Shown: in pieces, positions 43,168-51,450 of the stretch
Layout of the letters: the number at the start of each line of letters is the position of its first letter
Position numbering within the stretch: the first letter of the stretch is position 1
NCBI RefSeq assembly: GCF_042657365.1
Contig: NZ_JBHSKT010000001.1
Span: 620,001-684,000 of the forward strand
Reading direction: 5' to 3'
DNA length: 64,000 nt
Origin: Adhaeribacter_A terreus
GTDB taxonomy: Bacteria > Bacteroidota > Bacteroidia > Cytophagales > Hymenobacteraceae
Notes under the pieces: generated by a model
Seen by the model: the letters and a program-made list of their open reading frames with translations, nothing else
Told to the model about the DNA's origin: nothing
Databases searched by the model: none
Translations under genes and position numbers: made by a program

Positions 43168-43194
43168 AACGATATGCTTTTAGCCTGAAAAAAT
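43166..43194 (-). repeat. Dispersed 30-bp element, reverse copy, shares a stop codon
   Basis: AAAACGATATGCTTTTAGCC then TGAAAAAATC. Its first bases are the last bases of the TAA stop codon (43165-43167) of the radical-SAM gene. Confidence 0.65.
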
Positions 43195-43289
43195 CGAAAG
43201 CAAGCCGCAAAACGATATCAGATTTAATAAAAAAACTTAAAGAATAATTTTTTCAGAAACATAGTTAAACCTTTAAAACTGAAAACGCT

Positions 43290-43454
43290 ATGAAAAATTC
43301 CGCAAAAGTTAACCCGGTTTCCTGCCGTTGCAAACTAAGCAAACTGGTACTGCACTTAAAACAAATGAACGGTTTAATCTCGGTGCCGGCGCCCAAAGGT
43401 AACGGCCGCATCAACCTGCGCGCCGCCGAAGCCGTGTTCGTGCAATATATTTAA
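43290..43454 (+). CDS. Small conserved-context ORF between the radical-SAM pair
   Basis: A 54-codon frame with ATG at 43290 and TAA at 43452-43454. The product begins MKNSAKVNPVSCRCKLSKL and ends AAEAVFVQYI. It is basic, with two Cys (C-x-C), and codon use in the second half is GC-rich at the third position like real neighbours. It lies 122 bp after the radical-SAM gene and 6 bp before the partner gene, so the three may be cotranscribed. No family was recognised. Its start codon sits within a partial AAAACGCTATG element core. Confidence 0.45.
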   Translation: MKNSAKVNPVSCRCKLSKLVLHLKQMNGLISVPAPKGNGRINLRAAEAVFVQYI

Positions 43455-43460
43455 CCCGGA

Positions 43461-44237
43461 ATGCATTTCTATACCTACGACGGCAGTTTTGAAGGCTTGC
43501 TTTCGGTTATTTTTGAGGTGTATGAGCACAAAGCCTGGCCCGATAAAATTGAAAAACAGGGCCAGGAGCAACCAGGCATTTTCGCACTTACCCATCACGT
43601 TTTAACCGACGAAACCAAAGCCAGCCGCGTGTGGAAAGGTCTCCAGAATAAACTTTCCGAAAGCGCCTGCAACGATCTGTACAAAGCTTATTTGTGGGAA
43701 CAGCCAGGCTTTGAAATGCTTATTTTCCGGTACGTAGAGTTGGTTTTTGCAAGCAAGGTAAACATCGAAGAGAATTTTGCCGAAGATTGCGTGCGCCAGA
43801 TCAGTCATATCAGCCGACAGATCTTTCGTGAAAAGCACCGCATGGAAGCCTTTATCCGCTTTCAGAAAACTGCCGACGGCCTTTTTTACGCCACCATTTC
43901 GCCCGATTTTAACGTGCTGCCGCTTTTAAAAGAGCATTTCCAGAAACGCTACGCCGATCAGCCTTGGCTTATTTACGACGTGAAACGCCGCTACGGCCTG
44001 CATTACGATCTTGAAAATGCTGATTTCATCTACCTGGAAGAAGCGAACATTCATGCCAAAACCGGTGCCTTGCCGGCCAATATTTTGTCAGAAAAAGAAC
44101 CGCTTTACGAAACACTCTGGCAAACTTATTTTCACCACGTGAATATTCCGGAGCGCAACAACAAAAAACTGCACCTGCGCCACATGCCCGTACGCTACTG
44201 GAAATACCTCACCGAAAAGCAACCCAGAACCCGATAA
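43461..44237 (+). CDS. DNA-metabolism partner protein of the radical SAM enzyme (DUF4130-like)
   Basis: A 258-aa protein that starts MHFYTYDGSFEGLLSVIFEV, followed by HRMEAFIRFQ and FHFDVLPLL-like and PWLIYDVKRRYGLHYDLE segments. These fit the DUF4130 family (probable DNA metabolism protein), the usual genomic partner of the radical SAM protein encoded at 41902. In some genomes it is fused to a uracil-DNA-glycosylase-like domain; at 258 aa no such fusion is present, and no glycosylase gene lies adjacent. Its biochemical role is not known. Gene order and spacing suggest a single functional unit. Confidence 0.85.
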   Translation: MHFYTYDGSFEGLLSVIFEVYEHKAWPDKIEKQGQEQPGIFALTHHVLTDETKASRVWKGLQNKLSESACNDLYKAYLWEQPGFEMLIFRYVELVFASKVNIEENFAEDCVRQISHISRQIFREKHRMEAFIRFQKTADGLFYATISPDFNVLPLLKEHFQKRYADQPWLIYDVKRRYGLHYDLENADFIYLEEANIHAKTGALPANILSEKEPLYETLWQTYFHHVNIPERNNKKLHLRHMPVRYWKYLTEKQPRTR

Positions 44238-44266
44238 TTTTGTTGTTCAAAGAGAAGATTGCTTCC

Positions 44267-44294
44267 AAAAATGGTAGGCTTTTAACCCTAAAAA
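44267..44294 (-). repeat. Dispersed 30-bp element, weak reverse copy
   Basis: AAAAATGGTAGGCTTTTAACC then CTAAAAA; the distal part is degraded. Confidence 0.4.
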
Positions 44295-44339
44295 CCCGCA
44301 GCGCTGCAACAGGAATTTAAAATTTAAGAAGGATATATA

Positions 44340-44423
44340 ATGGATGAAGTGAAATTAGCCAGGCTCTGCTTTTACCTAAGTTTAATTTTAGAAGAAGCTG
44401 AAAACGAACAAAACACCAGATAA
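44340..44423 (+). CDS. Possible 27-aa small protein
   Basis: ATG at 44340 (MDEVKLARLCFYLSLILEEA...) to TAA at 44421-44423. The start is preceded by AAGAAGG, one of the few Shine-Dalgarno-like stretches here, and the frame ends just before an intrinsic-terminator-like hairpin. This layout fits a small mRNA with a short ORF, but the length gives little statistical support and no family was recognised. Confidence 0.3.
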   Translation: MDEVKLARLCFYLSLILEEAENEQNTR

Positions 44424-44427
44424 AAGG

Positions 44428-44468
44428 AAACCCCAAAAGCCGTATAAAGCAGCATTTGGGGTTTTATT
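44428..44468. terminator. Bidirectional hairpin between convergent genes
   Basis: Stem AAACCCCAAA/TTTGGGGTTT (44428-44437, 44455-44464) followed by TATTATTT on the plus strand and TTTTA on the minus strand. It lies between the plus-strand genes and the minus-strand glycosyltransferase. Confidence 0.8.
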
Positions 44469-44483
44469 ATTTATGATCAGCAA

Positions 44484-45542
44484 TTAGCAATGCAAGGTAG
44501 GTAGAAGCTGGTCCAAAAGTTTGAAAAGTTCCTGGTTGCCGTTCTGATGGTAGTTTTGCAGGTTCACCTTGAAACTATTAACGTCGTAAAGAAAAGCCCG
44601 CAAATTATCTGGGGTAATTTCTTCGAAATGGCGGCCATAACCCAGTTTTTCTACATAAGCCGCATTCATAAACTGCTCAAACTGGTTTTCCAGCGGAACA
44701 GAACAAATGGGTTTATGCAGATAAATGGCCTCGCTGATCAAAGAAAAACCGCCGTTGGTAATTACCGCTTTTGCGCTACTCAGATCATCTATAAATCCCT
44801 GCTCGCTGAATGCTTTTAGTTGTACATTGCCGTGCGTTTCCGTTTTATTGAACCCATACACCCGGAATGTTTCCAGTGGTAATTCCTGCAACGTGCTTAC
44901 AAGGTTCTTCTGCGAAGTGGAAGATTGATAAACCAATACGTGCGGGCCATTTGTTGCGGTAGCTTTCAGAATTGCATCGCGCATAATGGGGGCAACCAGC
45001 GTAGTTTGTTCCTTTTCTAAAAGCGCCGGGAAGAAAGAGGTGATGAGGTAATGCTGGCAGCGCGGTACTTTTGCCTGCACAATCCGCTTCCCGATCTGAA
45101 AGTTCTGTTTTTGCTTTTCCGGAATTTTAATATCGAGCTTTCCGCGGCTCATGATCTGCATATTATCGATGCTGATTATAGGCAGGTTGTGGTGTTTGGC
45201 AAAGAAATAACTAAACGATTCGAAATCGGAAATGACCAGCTCCGGTTCAAAGCCTTCCGCAATTTTCCGGTATTTGGCGAAATTGGTTTTTAGATTTTCC
45301 GGCGCGGTTTTCAGCGTATTGGTAAATGTTTTCAGTTTCGAAACCGCCGCATTTCTATACGCCAGGTGGAAGCCTTTTATTTCGTGTACCCGCTCCGGGA
45401 AACTCTGGTTCAGCAACGCAAATGCCCGCGAACTGGAAACTACCTGCACATCGTGGCCTTTCTGTAAAAGATAGCGGATAATTACCTGGCTGCGGGTTGC
45501 GTGGCCCAAGCCTTCGCCGGGAACGCCGTAAAGTATTTTCAT
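44484..45542 (-). CDS. MJ1255-type glycosyltransferase-like protein (GT28-like GT-B fold)
   Basis: A 352-aa protein starting MKILYGVPGEGLGHATRSQVI, with the glycine-rich loop of the MJ1255/VC2487 family, and a donor half containing VITNGGFSLISEAIYLHKPICSVP, similar to the UDP-GlcNAc-binding region of MurG/GT28 enzymes. VISDFESFSYFFAKHHNLPIISIDN is also typical of this family. The substrate is unknown; it may make a glycolipid or cell-surface sugar. It sits alone with its own reverse-strand neighbours rather than in the large EPS operon. Confidence 0.82.
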   Translation of the reverse strand: MKILYGVPGEGLGHATRSQVIIRYLLQKGHDVQVVSSSRAFALLNQSFPERVHEIKGFHLAYRNAAVSKLKTFTNTLKTAPENLKTNFAKYRKIAEGFEPELVISDFESFSYFFAKHHNLPIISIDNMQIMSRGKLDIKIPEKQKQNFQIGKRIVQAKVPRCQHYLITSFFPALLEKEQTTLVAPIMRDAILKATATNGPHVLVYQSSTSQKNLVSTLQELPLETFRVYGFNKTETHGNVQLKAFSEQGFIDDLSSAKAVITNGGFSLISEAIYLHKPICSVPLENQFEQFMNAAYVEKLGYGRHFEEITPDNLRAFLYDVNSFKVNLQNYHQNGNQELFKLLDQLLPTLHC

Positions 45543-45578
45543 AGTGGCGGATTCTTTATTTCTGAGCAGGAATTTACG

Positions 45579-45606
45579 AAAAAATGGTAGGTTTTCAGCC
45601 TTTAAA
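45579..45606 (-). repeat. Dispersed 30-bp element, reverse copy, covers a stop codon
   Basis: AAAAAATGGTAGGTTTTCAGCC then TTTAAAAC. The copy covers the TAA (TTA at 45602-45604) of the DUF1571/LysM gene. Confidence 0.55.
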
Positions 45607-46456
45607 ACTTGTAGTCTTTATACGTTTTGGTAAATTCAGAAACCTGAATTGCCGGATTTACCTGCAGGTTGTGGTACTCGTATTGTTCGAATAAACCTTT
45701 CTCGTCGTAAACTTTAATTACCACCGGCAAACCGTTCTTTTTATCTAAAAGCATCCAGATCTTCTTCGCATAATCCGTCGGGATCTTTATTTTCTGCCCG
45801 GCTTTTATATCGGTATAATCATCCAGACCCGGGTTTTTTTCCAGGATCATATATTCACTTATTCTGAATTTCGCCGCAATATTGAGCACATTTTCGTTCG
45901 GGCCAACGGTATGTTCAACGTAACTGAAATTCGGGTTTTCGAGCGTAAGCTGGTAGCAATTTAAACCGTTCCAGTTTATGGGTTCGCCTGTTTTAAGCAT
46001 GTTTCCGGATTGCTTACCATATTTTTTCAGCATGTAATCTGTAATAGCCAGTATCTGGCTGAAGCCCATTTCATGAATGGTATGGTGCTGCCCGCTACGC
46101 ATGGTATTACTGTTCGGGTTCAGATTGATCGTGGTCCAGGGGAAGCTGCTGGGCCGGATAAAAGCTTCGTTATTATTTTGGCCCGAAACGAATAGCACTT
46201 CCATGCCGGGGTTAGGCGATTGATATTTCAGGTAAACTTTAAACGGTTTTTGCTGCAGTTTTACACTTGCCTTTTCGCTAATTAGTTTCCCCGCAATGCG
46301 TTCCTGTTTCTGTAAGGTGAATTTTAAAGTCTGAACATCTTTGCCCGCCTGCAGCATTTCGTTTACCAACTGCCCGGCCGTTGGCGTAGCCGCTTGAAAA
46401 GAGAACGAACATACAAGTGCCAGCAAAGAACACAGGAACAGGAAGCACTTTTTCAT
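45602..46456 (-). CDS. DUF1571-like protein with embedded LysM domain
   Basis: A 284-aa secreted protein with a signal peptide (MKKCFLFLCSLLALVCSFSFQA). Residues ~30-165 (VQTLKFTLQKQERIAGKLI, VYLKYQSPNPGMEVLFV, NCYQLTLENP) and the last ~60 residues (WMLLDKKNGLPVVIKVYDEKGLFEQYEY) fit a DUF1571-type fold. Between them (~175-225) is a LysM motif (HTVGPNENVLNIAAKFRI, NPGLDDYTDIKAGQKIKIP). LysM binds peptidoglycan or chitin-like glycans, so the protein is probably periplasmic and wall-bound. The insertion of LysM inside another domain is unusual. Function unknown. Confidence 0.78.
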   Translation of the reverse strand: MKKCFLFLCSLLALVCSFSFQAATPTAGQLVNEMLQAGKDVQTLKFTLQKQERIAGKLISEKASVKLQQKPFKVYLKYQSPNPGMEVLFVSGQNNNEAFIRPSSFPWTTINLNPNSNTMRSGQHHTIHEMGFSQILAITDYMLKKYGKQSGNMLKTGEPINWNGLNCYQLTLENPNFSYVEHTVGPNENVLNIAAKFRISEYMILEKNPGLDDYTDIKAGQKIKIPTDYAKKIWMLLDKKNGLPVVIKVYDEKGLFEQYEYHNLQVNPAIQVSEFTKTYKDYKF

Positions 46457-46478
46457 AGGTAAACCCTAGCATTTTTAA
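46457..46478 (+). repeat. Dispersed 30-bp element, partial forward copy
   Basis: Only the distal half is present: AAACCCTAGCATTTTT directly upstream of the DUF1571/LysM start codon. Confidence 0.4.
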
Positions 46479-46479
46479 A

Positions 46480-47157
46480 TTATTTGCCCTTATCTATCGG
46501 ATTTTTCAAGCCTTTATCGAGCTTCGCAATCGTTTCCAGTACGCGCTTTTCGCGGGTTTCTTCGCGTTTGGCTCCGGTTACCCAAGTCACATATTCTTTC
46601 TGGTTTGTAAAAGAAAGCTTCTCGAAAAATACAAAAGCCTCTTTGTTCTCCGCTAAAGCCTGCGCCAGGTCTTCCGGCAAATTTACAACCCGGTTTACCG
46701 TATCGATATAAGGCTTTTCAGGCTTTATCACCGTCTCAATGGAAGTGTCACGCAAAGCTCGCCGTACTTTCGTGGGTTTATCGCCTGCCAGCCTGAAACT
46801 GAAAGCCGACCATTTTTCATCGAGCGAGATCAGATTCAGGTATTGCCACTCTTCCGGCGAAACGCTGTCCCAACCTTTGTCGCGTGTCAGATCGGATTGG
46901 ATCTTAGAAGCGCCTTTCGGGTAAGCTGCCCAAACAATGCCATTCGGCGCGAGTACGTTTTTCACCACCGGCATCAGTTTATCTAAAGTCGCTTTATCGG
47001 GTGCGAAAAACAAGACCAGATCTGCCTGCCTTTCCGGAATAATAGAAACGGTATGGTTTTGGGCAAAAAAAGTCTGCCATTCAGCGCTCGCATTCAGCAA
47101 TAAAATTTGCTGACCGAGCTGCAAACGCATTTTTTTCAGAAGAGCATTATCTGGCAT
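46480..47157 (-). CDS. YdeI/OmpD-associated family protein with DUF3052-like N-terminal part
   Basis: A 225-aa cytoplasmic protein. Residues ~1-125 (LLLNASAEWQTFFAQN, ADLVLFFAPDKATLDKLMPVVKNVLAPNGIVWAAYPKG) resemble a small Rossmann-like DUF3052 domain. Residues ~160-220 (LAQALAENKEAFVFFEKLSFTNQKEYVTWVTGAKREETREKRV) match the YdeI/OmpD-associated C-terminal region, reported as a bacteriocin-protection family. The combination is known in Bacteroidota, but the function is not clear. It precedes the LysM gene by 23 bp and may be cotranscribed with it. Confidence 0.78.
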   Translation of the reverse strand: MPDNALLKKMRLQLGQQILLLNASAEWQTFFAQNHTVSIIPERQADLVLFFAPDKATLDKLMPVVKNVLAPNGIVWAAYPKGASKIQSDLTRDKGWDSVSPEEWQYLNLISLDEKWSAFSFRLAGDKPTKVRRALRDTSIETVIKPEKPYIDTVNRVVNLPEDLAQALAENKEAFVFFEKLSFTNQKEYVTWVTGAKREETREKRVLETIAKLDKGLKNPIDKGK

Positions 47158-47216
47158 ATCCGTTCAAATTGAAAAAAAATTGAGGCTGAAATTCAATTTT
47201 TGAAAAGGTAAGATAG

Positions 47217-48974
47217 TTATTTTTTCGGCACGAAAGCCCGCACCAGTTCATCTTTGTAAACTTCCCGGTAAAGCGAATCGGCAATTGTTTCCGGGAATTT
47301 CTTCTGAAGCTCGATCACCACGTAATCGTATTTTTCGGTTTTGTCCGTCACCACATTATCGATCTGGACTTTCTTGCCAAAGCGCGCATACTCGTATTCC
47401 AGGAAAAGCTGGTAAAATGGTTCTTCCACGTAAACTTTCTTTGCATTACTTTGCTGAATTTGCATTACCAGCGCCGGGAAATTATAATACGGCTGCGGAT
47501 AATCTTTCAGAAAAAACTCCGCTGCCGAAACCTGAAAACCGGCAAAAATCAGCGCGCCAAAAAACATAGCAACTGCACGCAATTGAAGGTTACGAACCAG
47601 GAATTTCAGCAGAAAACCAATTACCAAAGCAGCACCTAGGTAATCGAAAAAGCTTTTAAAAAACAGTACCCGTGGTGGCGGCAAAAGTAGCTGCGCGCGC
47701 ATGAAGCCATAAACCACCACACTCGCCGCCAAAGCGAAGCCGATCAGCCAGTTACTTTGTTTCGGTAAATATTTTTTCAGCCAAGGCCGGTTCCGGAAAA
47801 GGAAAAGCAAGAGCAACGCGCTCATGGAGAAATAGAAAAACAGAATACCACCGCCAAATTTCCCGCCCATTAAAAAACCTTGTCCTTCGCGCAGGTATAG
47901 CGGCAGTTGCTCCGAAAATTGTTCCGGCGTTAGCTGCCGTAGATACTTATTTCCGAAAAGAGCATCGAATCCGCTTACCAGCAACAAAGGCGCGTACAAA
48001 ATTAACGTGCCAGCCAAGGCCGTAAATCCGGCCAGCACCATTTTCGGGATTTGTTGCCACTTCTTTTGCAAAAGAATATAAATACCCGCCACAAAAACGC
48101 AAACTGCAAACGGATACAAAAAAGTTGGCACGGTATAAAAACCTAAAGCCGAAAGCATGCTGAAGATCGTCCAGTAAAATGCTTTTCCGGTTTGTAGCGC
48201 CCGAATAATGCTTCCAAAAGCCAGAACCGCCAGCAAAGTGAGTAAAATGTAACCACGGCCTTGGGTAGCCAGAAACAACGTAAAACAGCCAAACCCAAAC
48301 AAGCCCGCTGCCAGGTAAGCCGTGGTAAAGTCAGAAAAGCGTTTGATGAACAGGAAACCGGAAAATGTTAAAAGTAAACTTAGAAGCAACGGCGGCAAAC
48401 GCAGGATCCAGAAAGGCTCCGAAAAGAGGCTGGTTAAAGTCCAGGCCAGCAGGTTTTGCAATAGGTGGTTATTCGGGATAGGATAGAAGGTGGCCGTAGC
48501 GAAGATGCCATTCTGAATAAAAAGGAAATACGTAGCCGCTTCGTCGGTGTGAATCGGGAATTGAAACAGGTAATACAGCCGCTCGGCAATAATGAGCAGG
48601 AAGGTAAGTCCGGCAATAATTTTTTCTATCGTGCTCAGGCTATTTATTTCCTGCTGAATAATAAGGAAAACCTTCTTAGATAAACGCCCTGCTTTTTGGG
48701 GTAGCGCTATTAATTCATCCTGGAAAAACGCTAGCAAAATTGCCCCGAAAAGTATGCACAGTACCGGGTATGCGATCCGGATTAGATTGAATGTGGTTTG
48801 CGAAACCACCTGAACCGGCAACGTTACCTTCTGACCAGGCTCAAAATAAGTGATCTCCCCAAGTACGGCCACATCTTCCGGGTTATGGAAAAGGAAAAGC
48901 AGCCAGACAAAACCACCGCAAAGGAGTAAAAAGATCAGGCTGAAAAAGAATTGTTGCCGTAGGGAAGAAAGCAT
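47217..48974 (-). CDS. GT-C-like polytopic membrane glycosyltransferase
   Basis: A 585-aa protein with ten or more hydrophobic segments and a first extracytoplasmic loop carrying the acidic HTDEAATYFLF motif after PIHTD, as in GT39/ArnT/PMT-type GT-C enzymes. These use polyprenyl-phosphate sugars to modify lipid A, proteins or glycans at the outer face of the inner membrane. The C-terminal ~120 residues are soluble (YVEEPFYQLFLEYEYARFG). The donor and acceptor are not predictable. It may extend or decorate the surface glycan made elsewhere in this window. Confidence 0.78.
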   Translation of the reverse strand: MLSSLRQQFFFSLIFLLLCGGFVWLLFLFHNPEDVAVLGEITYFEPGQKVTLPVQVVSQTTFNLIRIAYPVLCILFGAILLAFFQDELIALPQKAGRLSKKVFLIIQQEINSLSTIEKIIAGLTFLLIIAERLYYLFQFPIHTDEAATYFLFIQNGIFATATFYPIPNNHLLQNLLAWTLTSLFSEPFWILRLPPLLLSLLLTFSGFLFIKRFSDFTTAYLAAGLFGFGCFTLFLATQGRGYILLTLLAVLAFGSIIRALQTGKAFYWTIFSMLSALGFYTVPTFLYPFAVCVFVAGIYILLQKKWQQIPKMVLAGFTALAGTLILYAPLLLVSGFDALFGNKYLRQLTPEQFSEQLPLYLREGQGFLMGGKFGGGILFFYFSMSALLLLFLFRNRPWLKKYLPKQSNWLIGFALAASVVVYGFMRAQLLLPPPRVLFFKSFFDYLGAALVIGFLLKFLVRNLQLRAVAMFFGALIFAGFQVSAAEFFLKDYPQPYYNFPALVMQIQQSNAKKVYVEEPFYQLFLEYEYARFGKKVQIDNVVTDKTEKYDYVVIELQKKFPETIADSLYREVYKDELVRAFVPKK

Positions 48975-49010
48975 GCAGCAAGCTACAAAAAACGGCAGGT
49001 ATTATAAAAC

Positions 49011-49044
49011 AAAAAGCCTGCTCCGGAATCGGAACAGGCTTTTT
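49011..49044 (-). terminator. Terminator of rplS
   Basis: A 15-bp stem with one mismatch (AAAAAGCCTG... ...CAGGCTTTTT), a 4-nt loop, and T-tracts in both directions. It lies 26 bp past the rplS stop codon. Confidence 0.9.
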
Positions 49045-49069
49045 GCAAACTAAAGGAAATTTATGAAAA

Positions 49070-49426
49070 CTATTTTCTTCTTTCTTTGATACGGGAAGCT
49101 TTACCAGACAGACCACGCAGATAGAACAGACGTGCACGACGTACAACACCTCTTCTTACTAACTCGATCTTCTCGATGTTTGGCGACAGTAAAGGGAAAA
49201 TTCTTTCCAGACCGATCTGGTTAGAAACTTTACGTACAGTAAACGTTTCACCGTTGGTGTTAACGTTACGACGCTGAATCACCACGCCCTGGAACTGCTG
49301 GATTCTTTCTTTGTTACCTTCACGGATCTTCACGTGAATGTTTACAGTATCGCCTGCTGAGAAATTTGGAATAGAGGCGCGTTTTTCGTTGAATTCTTCT
49401 TTAACTAAATCTAACAGTAGGCTCAT
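49070..49426 (-). CDS. rplS: 50S ribosomal protein L19
   Basis: The start is the ATG at 49426 (MSLLLDLVKEEFNEKRASIP), giving 118 aa, the normal length; an upstream in-frame start adds 16 residues that do not fit L19. GDTVNIHVKIREGNKERIQQFQGVVIQRR and RRGVVRRARLFYLRGLSGKASRIKERR are diagnostic. The protein sits at the 30S-50S interface. It follows trmD with a 119-bp gap containing its own promoter, and ends at a strong terminator. It is the last member of the conserved rpsP-rimM-trmD-rplS set. Confidence 0.97.
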   Translation of the reverse strand: MSLLLDLVKEEFNEKRASIPNFSAGDTVNIHVKIREGNKERIQQFQGVVIQRRNVNTNGETFTVRKVSNQIGLERIFPLLSPNIEKIELVRRGVVRRARLFYLRGLSGKASRIKERRK

Positions 49427-49471
49427 GGCTCTTTTAAAATATAAAAAATTCTTATTTCTGATTTCGGACTG

Positions 49472-49503
49472 CAAATATAAAACAATCTTACAAGTAAGAC
49501 AAA
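49472..49503 (-). promoter_or_regulatory. rplS promoter
   Basis: On the minus strand TTTG, exactly 20 nt, then TATATTTG: a full match to the Bacteroidota -33/-7 consensus. It ends about 45 bp before the rplS start codon. Confidence 0.75.
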
Positions 49504-49545
49504 TGCAATCTATTAAAATTTATTAATATGCTTATAATCAGCAGA

Positions 49546-50223
49546 TTAATCGGTTAAAAGGTCGGGCCGGCGGGCTTTGGTACGGGCTAATGCCTGCTCA
49601 AAACGCCATTCCTCAATTTTGGGCTGGTTTCCGGAAAGTAGAATATCTGGCACTTGCATGCCTTCGTATTCAGCGGGTCTGGTATAAACCGGCGGTGCCA
49701 GCAAGCCATCCTGAAAGGAATCAGTCAAAGCCGAAGATTCATCGTTCAGCACGCCCGGAATGATCCGGATCAAAGCATCGGCTAAAACCGCAGCCCCTAA
49801 TTCACCACCCGAAAGTACGTAATCACCAATGCTGATCTCGTGGGTAATGAATTTCTCGCGCACGCGTTCGTCCACGCCTTTGTAATGCCCGCAAAGGATT
49901 ATTACGTTCTCCAGCAGCGATAAACGGTTTACCAGCGGTTGTTTCAGTTGCTCGCCATCGGGTGTCATGTAAATAACCGCGTCATAATTCCGTTCGGCTT
50001 TTAATCCACTCAGGCATTTATCTATCGGTTCGATCATCATAACCATGCCTGCGCCGCCGCCAAACGCATAATCGTCTATCTGGCCGTGTTTGTTTATGGC
50101 AAACTTGCGCAGATCGTGCAAATGCACTTCGGCAATACCTTTTTCCTGCGCGCGCTTCAAGATAGAATGCGTAAAGAAACTGGTTAGCAAATCGGGCTGA
50201 CAACTGATAATATCGATCCGCAT
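49546..50223 (-). CDS. trmD: tRNA (guanine37-N1)-methyltransferase
   Basis: A 225-aa SPOUT-class methyltransferase. MRIDIISCQPDLLTSFFTHSILKRAQEKG, DDYAFGGGAGMVMMIEPI, LCGHYKGVDERVRE and ISIGDYVLSGGELGAAVL are the TrmD signatures, the last two forming the trefoil-knot SAM site. It methylates G37 of tRNAs with G36 to prevent frameshifting. It begins 4 bp after rimM. The family is essential and highly conserved in this operon order. Confidence 0.97.
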   Translation of the reverse strand: MRIDIISCQPDLLTSFFTHSILKRAQEKGIAEVHLHDLRKFAINKHGQIDDYAFGGGAGMVMMIEPIDKCLSGLKAERNYDAVIYMTPDGEQLKQPLVNRLSLLENVIILCGHYKGVDERVREKFITHEISIGDYVLSGGELGAAVLADALIRIIPGVLNDESSALTDSFQDGLLAPPVYTRPAEYEGMQVPDILLSGNQPKIEEWRFEQALARTKARRPDLLTD

Positions 50224-50226
50224 AGC

Positions 50227-50811
50227 TTATTTTTCCTCCGAATAATCTTCGTCGCCGTCGTATTCTTCTTCGTGGCGATTGGTTGGCTGGGTGTACACTT
50301 CCATTAAACCATCCGGCATTTTCACGAAGATCTTTTTAGCAACTTTATCGGTTTTTAAAATAATATCGTCGGCAACCGGGATCAGAATTTCGTGGCCCTG
50401 GTATTCCATCGCCATTAAGTCCTGGTTCGGCATTTCGTAAAATTCCTTTACCGTGCCCAGTTCACCCAGATTTTCGTCAATCACCTGGTAACCAACCGTT
50501 TCGTGGAAGTAAAACTGATCATCATCCAGTTCCGGTAATTCCGAAAGTGGCAGGTAAAGCGTGGTCGATTTTAATTTCTCGGCCTCCGCAATGGTATTCA
50601 GATCTTCGAATTTGATAATGAATTTGGCGCCGGCCTGGGGTTCGATCCGTTCAATAAAAAAAGGAACCAGTTTGCCAGCCATAAGCAGGAAAACTGATTC
50701 CAGTTCTTCGTAATCTTCCGGGTAATCTACATCGAATAATGCAACTACCTGGCCTTTTACCCCATGCGTTTTGACGATATAGCCTAATTCAAAGCAATCA
50801 TCTAACTTCAT
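50227..50811 (-). CDS. rimM: Ribosome maturation factor RimM
   Basis: The start is the ATG at 50811 (MKLDDCFELGYIVKTHGVKGQV), giving 194 aa; the frame continues upstream through part of rpsP but those residues are lysine/leucine-rich and not RimM-like. The N-terminal beta-barrel and C-terminal PRC-like region (YEMPNQDLMAMEYQGHEILIPVADDIIL) are present. The tail is acidic (EEEYDGDEDYSEEK). RimM assists 30S head assembly with S19. It lies 13 bp after rpsP and 3 bp before trmD. Confidence 0.95.
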   Translation of the reverse strand: MKLDDCFELGYIVKTHGVKGQVVALFDVDYPEDYEELESVFLLMAGKLVPFFIERIEPQAGAKFIIKFEDLNTIAEAEKLKSTTLYLPLSELPELDDDQFYFHETVGYQVIDENLGELGTVKEFYEMPNQDLMAMEYQGHEILIPVADDIILKTDKVAKKIFVKMPDGLMEVYTQPTNRHEEEYDGDEDYSEEK

Positions 50812-50824
50812 GGAAATGGGTTTA

Positions 50825-51373
50825 TTAAGCTTCCGTTTCTTCGGTAGCTTCGCCTTCAGTTGCAGCCGGAGTTTCCTCGCCAGCTTCTTCTGTAGTAGCT
50901 TCAGCAACCGGAGCAGGAGCGTTTTTCTTAGCAATTGCAGCAGCGCGGTCAGCGTTAACTTTCGCTTCAGCAGCTAAAGCAGCTTTCTTCGCATCCGCTT
51001 TCTTCTGGCTTAAAGATTCTTTCTTGCCAGTGATCTTAGCTTCTTTGTTAGCTGTCCACTCTTCAAATTTGGCATCAGCAGCTTCTTGCGTTAAAGCGCC
51101 TTTGTTTACACCAATTTGTAAGTGTTTTTTGTAAAGGATACCACGGTAAGACAGCATCGCACGAACCGTATCGGTTGGCTCAGCGCCTTTCATCACCCAG
51201 TCAAACGCTTTGTCCAGGTTGAAATTAATCGACGCTGGGTTGGTAAGCGGGTTGTAAGTACCTAATTTCTCGATGAAACGACCATCACGTGGTGAACGAG
51301 AATCTGCAACTACGATATCGTACATTGCAGCTTTTTTGCGGCCTCTGCGGGCCAGTCTGATTTTAACAGCCAT
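50825..51373 (-). CDS. rpsP: 30S ribosomal protein S16 with long C-terminal extension
   Basis: A 182-aa protein. The first ~82 residues are classical S16 (MAVKIRLARRGRKKAAMYDIVVADSRSPRDGRFIEKLGTYNP in pattern, then KPTDTVRAML-like EPTDTVRAMLSYRGI). The remaining ~100 residues are an Ala/Lys/Glu-rich, probably helical tail ending EEAGEETPAATEGEATEETEA. Such tails are common in Bacteroidota S16. It is the first gene of the rpsP-rimM-trmD-rplS set and has its own promoter-like leader. Confidence 0.97.
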   Translation of the reverse strand: MAVKIRLARRGRKKAAMYDIVVADSRSPRDGRFIEKLGTYNPLTNPASINFNLDKAFDWVMKGAEPTDTVRAMLSYRGILYKKHLQIGVNKGALTQEAADAKFEEWTANKEAKITGKKESLSQKKADAKKAALAAEAKVNADRAAAIAKKNAPAPVAEATTEEAGEETPAATEGEATEETEA

Positions 51374-51396
51374 ATTGGTTAACTAATTGTTATAGC

Positions 51397-51413
51397 GACG
51401 GAACCCGTCCGTC
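51397..51413 (-). promoter_or_regulatory. Hairpin in rpsP 5' leader
   Basis: A 6-bp stem GACGGA/TCCGTC with a 5-nt loop, 24 bp upstream of the rpsP start. It may affect translation of rpsP; a terminator role on the opposite strand is also possible because T5 follows in the plus direction. Confidence 0.4.
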
Positions 51414-51425
51414 TTTTTGAGTCTG

Positions 51426-51433
51426 CAAAGGTA
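51426..51433 (-). promoter_or_regulatory. rpsP -7 promoter box
   Basis: TACCTTTG on the minus strand fits TAnnTTTG, 53 bp upstream of the rpsP ATG. A -33 TTTG is not clear. Confidence 0.5.
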
Positions 51434-51450
51434 CAGAATTATTTCCGAAT

